Source of the DNA: Fodinibius salsisoli | GTDB lineage: Bacteria > Bacteroidota > Rhodothermia > Balneolales > Balneolaceae | Assembly (NCBI RefSeq): GCF_026229185.1 | Contig: NZ_JAGGJA010000005.1 | Span: 124,001 to 188,000 of the forward strand | Direction: 5' to 3' | Length of the DNA stretch: 64,000 nt | Notes under the pieces: generated by a model | Databases searched by the model: none | Told to the model about the DNA's origin: nothing | Seen by the model: the letters and a program-made list of their open reading frames with translations, nothing else | Translations under genes and position numbers: made by a program | In this document: positions 24,391 through 33,868 of the stretch, piece after piece | Position numbering within the stretch: position 1 is the stretch's first letter | Layout of the letters: each line of letters opens with the position of its first letter

Positions 24391-25371
24391 ATGTATAAGA
24401 GTTTTGAAGCATTTATGGAGAGGATTGTTGATTATGCTGGTCTTTTTCCACCGGCCGACCTTTCACTTGAAAGTGCCTTGATAAATTATGAAACCTACCG
24501 GCGAAGCAGTGACGTCTGGATGCTCTCTCGGTTTATTATACCTGTCTCAAAGCTTCAAGAACTATCACCTTATGGGGAATCCCTGTTTACAGAAAAAAAG
24601 CCCTGGGATTTTTCAGTATTGGGAAAACGTACGGAAACTCTTTCCGAATTTTCGGCCTATCTTGATGAAACAGTAGCAGCTATGGAGCAGTTGCACACCG
24701 TTTATCCCGGATCTGTGACGACAGATATGTTTGAGATAGCCTTGCCTCGTGAAGTGGTGTTTGCCAATGATCAATCGCTTGTAGCTGAAGCCTGTCGAAT
24801 AACAGAAAAACATTTTGGGGATGATTCCACGTTGCCTGGAAGCGTCTTTTTTGAAGCCTATTTTGAGGAAAGTTGGCAGAAAGATATAAGTGAAATTCTG
24901 AAAGGTATTGAGGTGCATAATAATCAACCGGATGAAGAGAATGGCATACATGCTGGGTTTAAATTACGCTGTGGAGGGGTCGAAAAGCGGGCCTTCCCGT
25001 CCATCGAGCAAATAGCTTTTGTGATCCGGCAGGCAAAGGAGTACAATGTAGCACTCAAAGCAACAGCCGGACTCCATCACCCGGTGCGGCATTACGCCGA
25101 GGAGGTACAAACTAAAATGCACGGCTTTTTTAATGTGTTTGGTGGCGCCATGTTAAATGCAAAGTTTGGGTTATCCCAGAAAAATTTAGAGCAAATTTTA
25201 CGCGATGAAGATGCTGAACATTTTGAATTTACCGATGTTGGATTCAAATGGCAGGAATGGTCCTTATCAGTAGAAGAGATAACAAAATTACGCAATGAGG
25301 TCATCACTACCTTTGGTAGCTGTAGCTTTGACGACCCTCGAGAAGATCTTAAAAAGCTGCAATGGATGTAG
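24391..25371 (+). CDS. Conserved protein of unknown function next to fahA
   Basis: About 326 residues, soluble, no signal peptide. I recognise the pattern of a widespread uncharacterised family: an N-terminal VDYAGLFPPADLSLESAL, and in the second half FKLRCGGVEKRAFPS, ALKATAGLHHPVRHY and MHGFFNVFGGAML. The alternating strand/helix pattern and the conserved Lys-Arg and His-His pairs suggest a barrel-type enzyme, but no function is known to me. ATG 24391 is preceded by GGTGAGG at good spacing; ATG 24379 is an alternative. It lies 63 bases upstream of fumarylacetoacetase. Confidence 0.75.
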   Translation: MYKSFEAFMERIVDYAGLFPPADLSLESALINYETYRRSSDVWMLSRFIIPVSKLQELSPYGESLFTEKKPWDFSVLGKRTETLSEFSAYLDETVAAMEQLHTVYPGSVTTDMFEIALPREVVFANDQSLVAEACRITEKHFGDDSTLPGSVFFEAYFEESWQKDISEILKGIEVHNNQPDEENGIHAGFKLRCGGVEKRAFPSIEQIAFVIRQAKEYNVALKATAGLHHPVRHYAEEVQTKMHGFFNVFGGAMLNAKFGLSQKNLEQILRDEDAEHFEFTDVGFKWQEWSLSVEEITKLRNEVITTFGSCSFDDPREDLKKLQWM

Positions 25372-25434
25372 TTTCGAAATCAATAGTGAATACAGTATGC
25401 ACAGAATTTCTAATACTCAAACCTAATTCTGAAG

Positions 25435-26733
25435 ATGCTTCCTACAAACGACCCTCAGCTAACGTCTTTCATTGAAATACAGGATCAATCCCACTTTCCC
25501 ATTCAAAATCTGCCGTACGGGGTAGCACAGCCTGTCGATGGAGGCCCTTCATTCATATGCACAGCCATCGGTGAGTTTGTCGTTAACTTGGCTGAATTAG
25601 AGAATCGGGGCTTTTTTGACGGGCCGGAGCTGCAGGAGGTAACCGTTTTTCAGGAGCAACGCCTGAATTCTTTTGTGGCGCTGGGACCTGCCGCCTGGAC
25701 CGAAGCTCGTTCAAAAATTAGTCATCTACTTCGTTCTGATACCGCTACACTGCGCGATAACCATGAGCTCCGCGAGGAGGTTCTTATACCAATGAGGGAA
25801 GTGACGATGAAGCTTCCGGTGGATGTCGGGGATTACACTGATTTTTATTCCTCTGAACAGCATGCAACCAATGTGGGGAGTATGTTTCGAGATCCTGAGA
25901 ATGCCCTGAAGCCCAACTGGAAACACTTGCCGGTAGGTTACCATGGCCGAGCCAGTTCTATTGTGGTAAGTGGTACAGATATCCACCGGCCACAGGGACA
26001 AATTTTACCACCGGATAGCGACGATACACCGGTTTTTGGGGCTTCAAAATTATGCGATTTCGAGCTGGAAATGGGCTTCCTGACCGGGCCTGGAAACGAG
26101 ATCGGCCAGCCTATTCCGATAGAGCAGGCCCAAGAGCATATCTTTGGGATGGTGCTGGTCAACGATTGGAGTGCACGCGATATTCAAAAGTGGGAATATC
26201 AACCGCTGGGGCCTTTCCTGGCCAAAAACTGGGCGACGTCTATTTCTCCCTGGATTGTTACGCTGGATGCCTTGGAGCCTTTTCGCATAGCAGGGCCTCG
26301 GCAAAATCCGGAGCCGTTGCCATACCTTCAGTCCAGGGGAAAGTGGACTTTTGATATTGACCTGGAAGTTCATTTACAAGCACCCGATATGGCTGAATCC
26401 CATCAAATATGTAAATCCAATGCAAAAAATTTGTATTGGAATATCTGCCAACAGCTGGCGCATCAGACCATAACAGGTTGCAATGTTCGCCCCGGTGATT
26501 TATATGCTTCCGGAACGATTAGTGGAAGTGACCCTGATTCGTATGGAAGTATGCTGGAACTGAGCTGGAAAGGAGAGAAGCCGCTGAAATTTCCCAATGG
26601 GGAAGAGCGTACGTTCTTGCAGGATGGAGATCGTATAACCATGACAGCTTATGCCGATACAGAAGATTACCGTATTGGCTTTGGAGAAGTAACCGGTAAG
26701 ATACTTCCAGCCAGAGATATAGCTATGAGCTAA
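25435..26733 (+). CDS. fahA: Fumarylacetoacetase
   Basis: Last enzyme of tyrosine/homogentisate degradation; splits fumarylacetoacetate to fumarate and acetoacetate. 432 residues, a normal length. Typical parts are FYSSEQHATNVGSMFRD (N-terminal side of the active site), LPVGYHGRASSIVVSGT, FELEMGFLTGPGNE, LVNDWSARDIQKWEYQPLGP and DLYASGTISGSDPDSYGSML. No other homogentisate pathway gene is in the window; the unknown gene upstream is its only partner. Confidence 0.96.
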   Translation: MLPTNDPQLTSFIEIQDQSHFPIQNLPYGVAQPVDGGPSFICTAIGEFVVNLAELENRGFFDGPELQEVTVFQEQRLNSFVALGPAAWTEARSKISHLLRSDTATLRDNHELREEVLIPMREVTMKLPVDVGDYTDFYSSEQHATNVGSMFRDPENALKPNWKHLPVGYHGRASSIVVSGTDIHRPQGQILPPDSDDTPVFGASKLCDFELEMGFLTGPGNEIGQPIPIEQAQEHIFGMVLVNDWSARDIQKWEYQPLGPFLAKNWATSISPWIVTLDALEPFRIAGPRQNPEPLPYLQSRGKWTFDIDLEVHLQAPDMAESHQICKSNAKNLYWNICQQLAHQTITGCNVRPGDLYASGTISGSDPDSYGSMLELSWKGEKPLKFPNGEERTFLQDGDRITMTAYADTEDYRIGFGEVTGKILPARDIAMS

Positions 26734-26830
26734 GGTTTCGTACGAAATACGTACTAAGTAATACATTTTTTATTATAGGAAATGCTTATCTATTTTTCGT
26801 TTTCCATTTTTACGTCTCACCTCTATTGCC

Positions 26831-28606
26831 TCACTTTATCAGCGTCATTTTCTTAACAATCACCTTCTGATCAGAAATGAGCTGGTAGAAATATATCCCG
26901 GAAGCCAGGTTGCTGGCATTAAAAGATTCTTCATAAGGTCCGGCCGTAAGCTCCTCATCAATTAACGTTCGCACGAGCCGGCCGCTGGTATCATAAATTT
27001 TAAACTGGATATGTGAAGCCTTATCAAGGATAAACCGAATGGTGGTAGATTCGCGAAAAGGGTTCGGATAGTTCTGGTAAACGGTAAAGCTATCGTAATT
27101 TAAGTTTCCCAACTGTAGCGTTGCTTCCTCAGTAGTACGTTGAGTCTGGTCATTTGCAAAGACAAGTCCCATATTAGTTATGTCGGACCAGTTCCAGCTG
27201 GTTTCGAGCGTGCGGCTTTGCTGAGGTGTGTCAATGATCGTTTTGGAATCAACAGATCCGTCATTGAAGAAGGCGATGATTCCAATGGTAGAGGAGGAAG
27301 TTTGTGAAGAAGAGGCAAATTCAACTCCTACTGTTCCCGAGCTCTCCGGCGGAGGGGCAATGGTATAATAAGTCGCGGAAAAATTTTCAAGAGGTTGGGG
27401 ATTGGTTGGATAGGGCTTCTTCATATCATCCGAATAAAAGGAATCGCTTGATTTACTCTGAGCGCTGGGATAATGGTCGCGCTCCTCAAAGCCAAAGTCA
27501 TTGGCCGAGCGCAAAGGTCCGGAAGCGTAGTGCCACAGCTGAGATGAAATATACGCTTCCTCAAAGGCTTCCCGGCCACCCAGTTGTTGGCTGAGCGCCT
27601 CCACCATCGTGATAGAAGGATCCTTTCTGATAATTTCCCAAACGTCAGGCCAGAACTCCGGACCATATCGTTCCTGAAAAAAAAGGGCCCAGCTCACATG
27701 ATAATAGGAGCCCGGATAAAAAGAAGTGCCAGGGGCGCTAAAGATGGATGCCGGGTCGGCCAGGTAATTGTAATAGTCATTCACTTCATCATAAACCACT
27801 TCTTCCATGAGCGTGGCGTCCATTTCGGCCCACAGGTCGGTTTCACCACTCCAACCGGTTGCGGCAAACTGGATGGCATGTTTCAACTCATGTGCTACAG
27901 TCACTTTTATGGCCCCGATGGCATCCCCCTCGGGATCTTCATTGGAAGGGAAACCCTCAGCAAAATCGTTTTCGATTTGAATATAGGTGGTATTTGAATT
28001 AGCAGGAGCAATCGTTTGGCCATAGATAGACTCCAGGTTGATAATTTCAATACGGTAGGGCTGTTCGTTAATGAGGGGATCAGAATAGCCAAGGGTCTGA
28101 ACCTGATGGCGGTAGGATGAATCGGCTGCTGCGGCCACTTCTTCCACATAATCAGGAATATCATCATTGTCAGCGTCGACAGAAGGAACTTTGTTCGGCC
28201 CCGTAGCTTCATAATCGATACGAAATGCTCCGGATGGAGACTCGTAGCTTTCGGAAGCGTTAACTCGGGGAGCTGTGGTCATTGATTCAACCTGCTGGAT
28301 AGTTGCAGCAGAAAGTTTCGACCGGTTTTGGTAAAAGTCTTTGAAAGCGGGGGTCCCACATTTATAGGGTTGAGCGTTCTCCCCTTCCCGGTACAGAGTG
28401 GGTAGCTTCTGCGGATGGCGAATGGCATTAAACTGGTAGACGATTTTTTGATCAAGTGAAAGCTTGCCTTCTTTGTAGGCCTGATCAATTTTGGCATACT
28501 GGGCTTGTGCAACAATAGGCAAACAAATGCCGAGAAGTAAGGCTATTGATAGACGCCTGGAGCCAAAACGCATTAAAGTATGGTTTTTGAGTTCATTTCT
28601 TCCCAA
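26831..28606 (-). CDS. MXAN_6640-type putative metalloprotease with type IX secretion sorting domain
   Basis: Exported protein of 591 residues. Signal peptide at residues about 12-35. The central domain carries the zinc motif HELKH within TVAHELKHAIQF, followed by a downstream glutamate-rich stretch (DATLMEEVVYDEVNDY). The last about 75 residues form a Por/type A sorting domain with the FlgD-like repeat: YQNYPNPFRESTTIRF, IYDTSGRLVRTL, LASGIYFYQL and a Lys-rich end. It is therefore predicted to cross the outer membrane by the type IX system and be surface-attached or released. Substrate unknown. Confidence 0.85.
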   Translation of the reverse strand: MGRNELKNHTLMRFGSRRLSIALLLGICLPIVAQAQYAKIDQAYKEGKLSLDQKIVYQFNAIRHPQKLPTLYREGENAQPYKCGTPAFKDFYQNRSKLSAATIQQVESMTTAPRVNASESYESPSGAFRIDYEATGPNKVPSVDADNDDIPDYVEEVAAAADSSYRHQVQTLGYSDPLINEQPYRIEIINLESIYGQTIAPANSNTTYIQIENDFAEGFPSNEDPEGDAIGAIKVTVAHELKHAIQFAATGWSGETDLWAEMDATLMEEVVYDEVNDYYNYLADPASIFSAPGTSFYPGSYYHVSWALFFQERYGPEFWPDVWEIIRKDPSITMVEALSQQLGGREAFEEAYISSQLWHYASGPLRSANDFGFEERDHYPSAQSKSSDSFYSDDMKKPYPTNPQPLENFSATYYTIAPPPESSGTVGVEFASSSQTSSSTIGIIAFFNDGSVDSKTIIDTPQQSRTLETSWNWSDITNMGLVFANDQTQRTTEEATLQLGNLNYDSFTVYQNYPNPFRESTTIRFILDKASHIQFKIYDTSGRLVRTLIDEELTAGPYEESFNASNLASGIYFYQLISDQKVIVKKMTLIK

Positions 28607-28669
28607 AATACCCTTAATTTTAGGATCTGCAAACAGTTACTATATTGGTAAAAAATTAGACAACATCTG

Positions 28670-29635
28670 ATGTACGAAGTTATACTCTATTACAAATTCA
28701 CTGCTATTGAAGATCCGGAACGCTTTTGTGAGGAGCATAAGCAGTTCTGTAAAGAATCAGGCATCAAAGGACGAATTTATATCGGTGAGGAAGGCATCAA
28801 CGGTACATTGGGCGGCAGCCCCGAGCAGGTGGCAAGCTATAAAGAGTATTTAAGAAGTCTCCCGGGCTTTGAAGAAACTGAGTTCAAAACAAGCGAAAGC
28901 GATTACGTCCCTTTTGCCAAACTTAAGTGTAAAACCCGCGAAGAGCTGGTTGCATTGCATATGGATGGCGTGGATCCTGAAGATGGAGGCAAATATCTTG
29001 ATCCTGCCGAATGGCGAGCTGTTATGGAATCGGATGAAGATTATGTAATGATTGATGTTCGTAATGACTACGAGTCTAAGATTGGCCATTTTGAGGGTGC
29101 GATAACACCAGAAGTAGAGAATTTTTATAACTTTCCAGAGTGGCTGGATGAATTTGAACAGAAAGTGGATAAAGATAAGAAGGTACTTATGTACTGTACC
29201 GGGGGCATCCGCTGCGAGAAGTTTTCAGTACTGATGAAAGAAAAAGGCTGGCATGATGTCAACCAGCTGCATGGAGGCATCCAAAAATATGCCGCGGAAG
29301 AGGGGGGAGAGCACTATAAAGGGAAGTGCTTTGTATTTGATGATCGGCTGGTAGTACCGGTAAATGAGGATGATATGAAGCCAATCTCCAAGTGTGAGAT
29401 TACCGGGAAGCCGGCCGATACCTACATCAACTGTGCAAATATGGAGTGCAATAAGCTGTTTGTCTGCTCAGAAGAAGGCGCCCGAAAAATGGAGGGCTGC
29501 TGCAGCGAAGAGTGCCTCGAAAGTGATTATAAACGTCCCTTTGACCCGGAAAATGCGTTTCGCCCTTTCCGCAAGTGGTATCATTATTTTGATGAGGAGT
29601 TCAAGGAGCGAGAGATGGAGAGCAAAGAAAAGTAG
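28670..29635 (+). CDS. trhO: tRNA uridine(34) hydroxylase TrhO (rhodanese domain)
   Basis: Oxygen-dependent hydroxylase that forms 5-hydroxyuridine in the wobble position of tRNAs. Length 321 residues. N-terminal acylphosphatase-like part (GRIYIGEEGINGTLGGSPE), rhodanese domain with catalytic Cys176 in YCTGGIRCEKFS, and a C-terminal cysteine-rich tail (CEITGKP, CANMECNKLFVC, GCCSEEC) that looks like a zinc-binding site. It lies divergent from the metalloprotease gene. Confidence 0.93.
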   Translation: MYEVILYYKFTAIEDPERFCEEHKQFCKESGIKGRIYIGEEGINGTLGGSPEQVASYKEYLRSLPGFEETEFKTSESDYVPFAKLKCKTREELVALHMDGVDPEDGGKYLDPAEWRAVMESDEDYVMIDVRNDYESKIGHFEGAITPEVENFYNFPEWLDEFEQKVDKDKKVLMYCTGGIRCEKFSVLMKEKGWHDVNQLHGGIQKYAAEEGGEHYKGKCFVFDDRLVVPVNEDDMKPISKCEITGKPADTYINCANMECNKLFVCSEEGARKMEGCCSEECLESDYKRPFDPENAFRPFRKWYHYFDEEFKEREMESKEK

Positions 29636-30000
29636 ATGGATTAGAACGTTTTTATCCATTAAATGCTCATCTTTTATTCTTTTACCGGCTGTTTTAAGCG
29701 TCCGCGCTTATCACGATAATTAAAATATGACGCGTAGTGCGGTTGGAATTGGAAGAGTTTATCAAGCTATTTGGGTTTTATGAGCATTGCTTTGGAGACC
29801 CCATCTTATTCTTCCCCTCCAAGCAGAGGAGGAGACAGCCTGGTTAGTAGTCAAAGTAGAAGATAAAAAGGTTCCTCTTCCTACTGGTAGGGAGAGGCCA
29901 GGAGTGGGTCAAAAGGAGTATAGTCAATGGGTGCGTATGTTAACTGGTCTTTTATTTCAATCAATGTTAACCACTCCACACGATAACAGGTGTTATCTTT
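29636..30000. repeat. Non-coding region with palindromic repeats (365 bp)
   Basis: It contains a second copy of the AAGCGTCC-x-CGCTT palindrome (TAAGCG/CGCTTA, 29695-29710) and a GC-rich unit at 29816-29897. That unit has CCTCC/GGAGG (29816-29832) and a 10-bp stem CCTCTTCCTA/TAGGGAGAGG with loop CTGG (29874-29897). No gene is seen. The unit resembles the small hairpin families found elsewhere in the window without matching them base for base. Confidence 0.5.
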
Positions 30001-30792
30001 TCATTCTTCAAAAAAAGCTTTGGTAATAGAAGTAAAATGGGTCGGGCGGTCCAGGAAGGCGTAATGACCGGCATGATCGATAACCACCAGGGCTGCGTTT
30101 TGTATCCCTTCTTCCATACGTTCAGCCTGGTAAAGCGGGGCCGCCTGGTCGTTACGTCCCCACAGCAGTAGCACATCGTGTGGGATGTTGGGCAGGCATG
30201 GCTCGAGGTATTCAGTGACCGTCTTAACGAATGTCTGCCGCATAACGCCGCTTAACTTACTATAATCGCTGGAGCCTAATGCTTTCCAGAGGCTCGTTTG
30301 GCGGAGCTTGGTCAATGCTTTTTCTCTGAGCCTGGAAGGGAGAATCACAAAAGGCGCCTTGAGTATTTTAGCAGTATATTTTTTCAGATAATAGGTAGCA
30401 CTTCTTTTGGGCTTCATTCCCGCACCACCTGTTATCAAGACCTTGCCGATAAGTTGTTGGCCGGCCGGACGTGCACAAAGTTTAAGTGCAATACGTCCTC
30501 CAAAAGAATGAACCAAGAGATCAGCTTTATCCAGTTTTTTATCTGCGATGAACTGCTGGATAAGGTCGGCATAGTCATCAACAGCCCAGGCCTGTTCTGG
30601 TTCAGGAGAGTTACCAAAGCCGGGTAAATCCAAAATGTAGCAAGTGCGTAGTGTGGCCAGCTGTTTAGCCAAGGGTACCATTACTTGGCCACTGCTGCCC
30701 CAACCATGCAGGATAAGCAGGGGAGGTCCGGCACCCATTTTTTGGTATGAAACGGGTCGGTTTTTGTACAAGTATTTCTGTCCATTTTGCAT
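30001..30792 (-). CDS. Alpha/beta-hydrolase
   Basis: Soluble hydrolase of 263 residues with an intact triad: nucleophile Ser in LLVHSFGGRIAL, acid Asp in LLLWGRNDQAAPL and His in IDHAGHYAFLD. The oxyanion-hole motif LLILHGWGSSG and DLPGFGNS are typical of the MhpC/BioH-like group. The ATG at 30792 (MQNGQKYLYK) puts the first strand at the usual place; a longer frame to 30954 adds 54 residues without family character. Substrate unknown. Confidence 0.85.
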   Translation of the reverse strand: MQNGQKYLYKNRPVSYQKMGAGPPLLILHGWGSSGQVMVPLAKQLATLRTCYILDLPGFGNSPEPEQAWAVDDYADLIQQFIADKKLDKADLLVHSFGGRIALKLCARPAGQQLIGKVLITGGAGMKPKRSATYYLKKYTAKILKAPFVILPSRLREKALTKLRQTSLWKALGSSDYSKLSGVMRQTFVKTVTEYLEPCLPNIPHDVLLLWGRNDQAAPLYQAERMEEGIQNAALVVIDHAGHYAFLDRPTHFTSITKAFFEE

Positions 30793-30975
30793 ATCTGGTG
30801 GCAAACATCTGATTATTTTTGGCCCTAAACAAGAAAAAATGTAAGGATTTGCCCGAATTTCGATCTTACCTATAGATAGGCAGTCATTTTGATTATAAAT
30901 GAGAGTTTCTTGTTCCACTGCCAAGACGGTATAAAATAACTGTAGAGAGAACAATCCTAATAAAATTAAAGGATT

Positions 30976-31521
30976 ATGAAGAGGCGAATTTTCTTTTTCC
31001 TTGAAAGGTTGAAGGTTACCCCGGCCGAACGAAAAGCCATTTCTACTTTAATGGTACTATTAATACTGTTGGCCATCTGTAATTTGGCGCTGAAACCCTC
31101 CAATCCATTGCAGGATGAACAGTATGCGGAGCTAAAACAACGGTTCCAGGAACGCACGGCCAAACTCCAGGCTGAAAAAGCAGCCCGGATGGAGCGGTAC
31201 TTTCCTCCGGAGCGCAAAGCGGCATCAATGATGGCTATAGCGGATACTATTGAGGCAGATACCACGGATGAAAAGTCGGATTCCGAGACCAAAGAAACGA
31301 CGACCAAAGCTGATAAATCACGTATAAACGTCAATAAGGCCGATCGGGAGACCCTGAAAACGCTGCCGGGCATCGGCCCCGCTTACTCTAAGCGAATAAT
31401 TGAGTACCGGCAAAAAAATGGTGGGTTTAAGACCATTGAGGAGCTTAAAAAAATAAAGGGAATTGGCGAAAAGCGACTGGAAAAATTGAAACCATTTGTC
31501 AAACTTAAGGATCCACAATAA
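30976..31521 (+). CDS. ComEA-like helix-hairpin-helix protein
   Basis: Membrane-anchored protein of 181 residues: one N-terminal helix (STLMVLLILLAICNLAL), a charged linker of about 80 residues and a C-terminal pair of helix-hairpin-helix motifs (INVNKADRETLKTLPGIGPA and TIEELKKIKGIGEKRLEKLK). This is the ComEA architecture for binding DNA outside the inner membrane during uptake, though many such proteins have no proven competence role. It lies 15 bases upstream of porX. Confidence 0.88.
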   Translation: MKRRIFFFLERLKVTPAERKAISTLMVLLILLAICNLALKPSNPLQDEQYAELKQRFQERTAKLQAEKAARMERYFPPERKAASMMAIADTIEADTTDEKSDSETKETTTKADKSRINVNKADRETLKTLPGIGPAYSKRIIEYRQKNGGFKTIEELKKIKGIGEKRLEKLKPFVKLKDPQ

Positions 31522-31536
31522 TTAACCTGGAGCCGA

Positions 31537-33090
31537 ATGGCAAAGCGTATTCTTTGGGCCGATGATGAGATCGATCAGCTGAAGCCTCATATTATTTTTC
31601 TTGAAAATAAAGGATTTGAAGTGACACCCGTCACCAACGGGGGCGATGCCGTTACCCTGATCCGTGATGAGCCTTTTGATATTGTCTTCTTGGATGAGCA
31701 GATGCCCGGGATGGACGGCCTGGCAACGCTGAATAAAATTAAACGGCTTCCCTCGCCGCCCCCGGTGGTCATGATTACCAAAAGTGAAGAGGAGTCGATC
31801 ATGGAAGATGCGATTGGCGGTAAGATATCCGACTACCTTATTAAGCCGGTCAATCCTAACCAGATTTTGCTGACAACCAAGCGAATCCTGGAGCGCCACC
31901 GCATTCGCAGCGAGAAGTTTGCCCAGTCGTATCTGCGCAGCTTCAATAAAATTGCGGACCGTATCCGGGATAATACCGGCTGGGAGGAATGGATCGATAT
32001 CTACAAGCAACTCATCCAGTGGGATATTGACCTCGAAAGCGGTGACGAATCGCTTCGACAGGTGTTGGATGACCAGTACCAGGAAGCAAATAAGATGTTT
32101 GGCCGTTTCGTAACCGATAACTATCAGTCGTGGTTGGGCAAGTCCACGCCGCAACGACCGGCTTTATCGACTGATATTGTCAATGAGTACGTGCTGCCCC
32201 ATTTAAGAAATGATCAGAAGACGCTGTTTCTGGTGATCGATTGCATGCGTTATGATCAATGGCTGGTGTTTCAAAATTTATTGAGTGATGCGTACAGCAT
32301 CGATACGGATTTCTATTACTCTATCTTGCCGACGGCAACACCCTATTCACGAAATGCAATCTTTTCGGGGCTGTTTCCGCTCGAGATAGAGGATATTTAT
32401 CCGGATTTATGGCACCAGGGAGAAGATGAACGATCCCTTAACCAGTTTGAGGAAGAGTTGCTAAAAAAACAGATGGGCCGTAAGGGGGTTGGTCAAAAGG
32501 TAAAATATGAAAAAGTGCTTAATGCGAAGGATGGCCATAAGGTTATGGATAATATCCATAACTACCTGCAGACACCGCTTAGCACCTTTGTGTATAACTT
32601 TGTAGATACGCTGGTGCACTCGCGATCCGATTCGGATGTACTCAAAGAAATTGCTCCGGATGTGCCGGCCTTTCGCAGCCTGACCAAAACATGGTTCCAG
32701 CATTCTTCCCTATACGATATCTTCAATACCTTGGCCGAAGAAGAGGTTGTCATTGTTGTTACCAGCGACCACGGATCGGTTCGTGCCCTGCGCGATACCA
32801 AAGTATATGGGGATCGGGATACCTCAACCAGCCTTCGCTACAAATATGGACGCAACCTGACAGCCAACGAAGATACGACTTTATTAATCGATCGTCCGGC
32901 GGACTATAAGCTACCGAGTCCCCGCCATTCCAATAATTATATCATTGCCAAAGAGGACTATTACTTTGTTTATCCAACGGATTACCACCGCTATCAAAAT
33001 CGATACCGGGATACGTTCTTGCACGGCGGGGCAAGTATGGAGGAGATGATCCTGCCGATTTCAACCCTTCGCCCTAAACGCATGTTATAG
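31537..33090 (+). CDS. porX: PorX: response regulator with PglZ (alkaline-phosphatase superfamily) effector domain
   Basis: Cytosolic regulator required for type IX secretion in Bacteroidota, 517 residues. Receiver domain at 1-120 with phospho-acceptor D53 ([12 protein letters not shown]) and lysine in [10 protein letters not shown] helical linker is followed by the PglZ domain: [13 protein letters not shown] (metal site and nucleophile region), [30 protein letters not shown] and [14 protein letters not shown]. PorX phosphodiesterase activity on oligonucleotides has been reported in relatives. No sensor kinase is adjacent; one at 48.9 kb is a candidate. Confidence 0.93.
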   Translation: MAKRILWADDEIDQLKPHIIFLENKGFEVTPVTNGGDAVTLIRDEPFDIVFLDEQMPGMDGLATLNKIKRLPSPPPVVMITKSEEESIMEDAIGGKISDYLIKPVNPNQILLTTKRILERHRIRSEKFAQSYLRSFNKIADRIRDNTGWEEWIDIYKQLIQWDIDLESGDESLRQVLDDQYQEANKMFGRFVTDNYQSWLGKSTPQRPALSTDIVNEYVLPHLRNDQKTLFLVIDCMRYDQWLVFQNLLSDAYSIDTDFYYSILPTATPYSRNAIFSGLFPLEIEDIYPDLWHQGEDERSLNQFEEELLKKQMGRKGVGQKVKYEKVLNAKDGHKVMDNIHNYLQTPLSTFVYNFVDTLVHSRSDSDVLKEIAPDVPAFRSLTKTWFQHSSLYDIFNTLAEEEVVIVVTSDHGSVRALRDTKVYGDRDTSTSLRYKYGRNLTANEDTTLLIDRPADYKLPSPRHSNNYIIAKEDYYFVYPTDYHRYQNRYRDTFLHGGASMEEMILPISTLRPKRML

Positions 33091-33135
33091 TTATCAGCGC
33101 AATGACTATTTTTCATAAACGAGGATGTTGACGGT

Positions 33136-33567
33136 ATGATGAGCGATGAACGCATAACTCGATCACCGGCAGAGACTATAGCCTTTGGACAGGAGATAGC
33201 TGATGAGCTTGAGGCTGGGGGCATCCTCTGCCTGGAGGGCGATTTGGGAGCCGGCAAGACGCACCTGGTGAAAGGTATTGCCAAAGGGTTAGATATCGAT
33301 CCCAATAGCGTGCAATCCCCAACCTATACCTTGATTAATGAATACCGGGGACGATTACCACTCTATCATTTTGATTGCTACCGGATGGAGTCGCCGCAGG
33401 AGGCCCTGGAAATTGGAGCTGAAGAATATTTCTATGGAGCCGGCGTTTGCGTTATCGAATGGCCGGAGCGCATTGCCCCGTTAATCCCGCCCGAGGCGCT
33501 GTGGATAACCATCACTGCAACCGGGAAAGAGGTGCGAAAATTTGTCATTGGTAAAAAGAGATCGTAA
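33136..33567 (+). CDS. tsaE: tRNA threonylcarbamoyladenosine biosynthesis ATPase TsaE
   Basis: Small ATPase (143 residues) of the t6A37 tRNA modification complex with TsaB and TsaD. Walker A GDLGAGKTHLVKGIA at about residue 35; VQSPTYTLINEY, LYHFDCYRM and CVIEWPERI are the family motifs. The partners are not in this window. The gene lies 45 bases behind porX, an arrangement compatible with one transcript. Confidence 0.95.
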   Translation: MMSDERITRSPAETIAFGQEIADELEAGGILCLEGDLGAGKTHLVKGIAKGLDIDPNSVQSPTYTLINEYRGRLPLYHFDCYRMESPQEALEIGAEEYFYGAGVCVIEWPERIAPLIPPEALWITITATGKEVRKFVIGKKRS

Positions 33568-33586
33568 TACTGTATATTCAAGCGTT

Positions 33587-33868
33587 ATGGCAACGAAGAA
33601 AAGACTTTCATATCGACTGGATCGACTGCCGGTTATCTATCCTTTTAACCGGCGCGCGGATAATAATATCCAGCTGGGTGATTTGGTGTACTATGGTCCC
33701 AGCCCGGAGTATTACGGTATCGGTGAGGTGGTTCGTTGCCTTGATGGCCACTGTATTGTTGATTTCCGCGGCACCGGTATCCTGAATATCGAGAAAGACG
33801 CACTGGCCATGAAATATCTCATTCCCATCCACAAGCTCAACCTGGGGCACATCCTCAAGAGTACCTGA
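33587..33868 (+). CDS. Small conserved-looking hypothetical protein
   Basis: 93 residues, basic, no signal peptide or membrane segment. A central beta-rich stretch (IQLGDLVYYGPSPEYYGIGE, CIVDFRGTGILNIEKDAL) resembles small SH3-like barrels. Start at ATG 33587, 20 bases behind the tsaE stop; an earlier in-frame start at 33542 overlaps tsaE. It has normal codon use and tight spacing, so I take it as a real gene, but the function is unknown. Confidence 0.65.
   Translation: MATKKRLSYRLDRLPVIYPFNRRADNNIQLGDLVYYGPSPEYYGIGEVVRCLDGHCIVDFRGTGILNIEKDALAMKYLIPIHKLNLGHILKST

Noticed and set aside
30793-30954. 54-residue N-terminal extension of the alpha/beta-hydrolase
   Set aside because: It lacks family similarity and the hydrolase core begins normally at ATG 30792.
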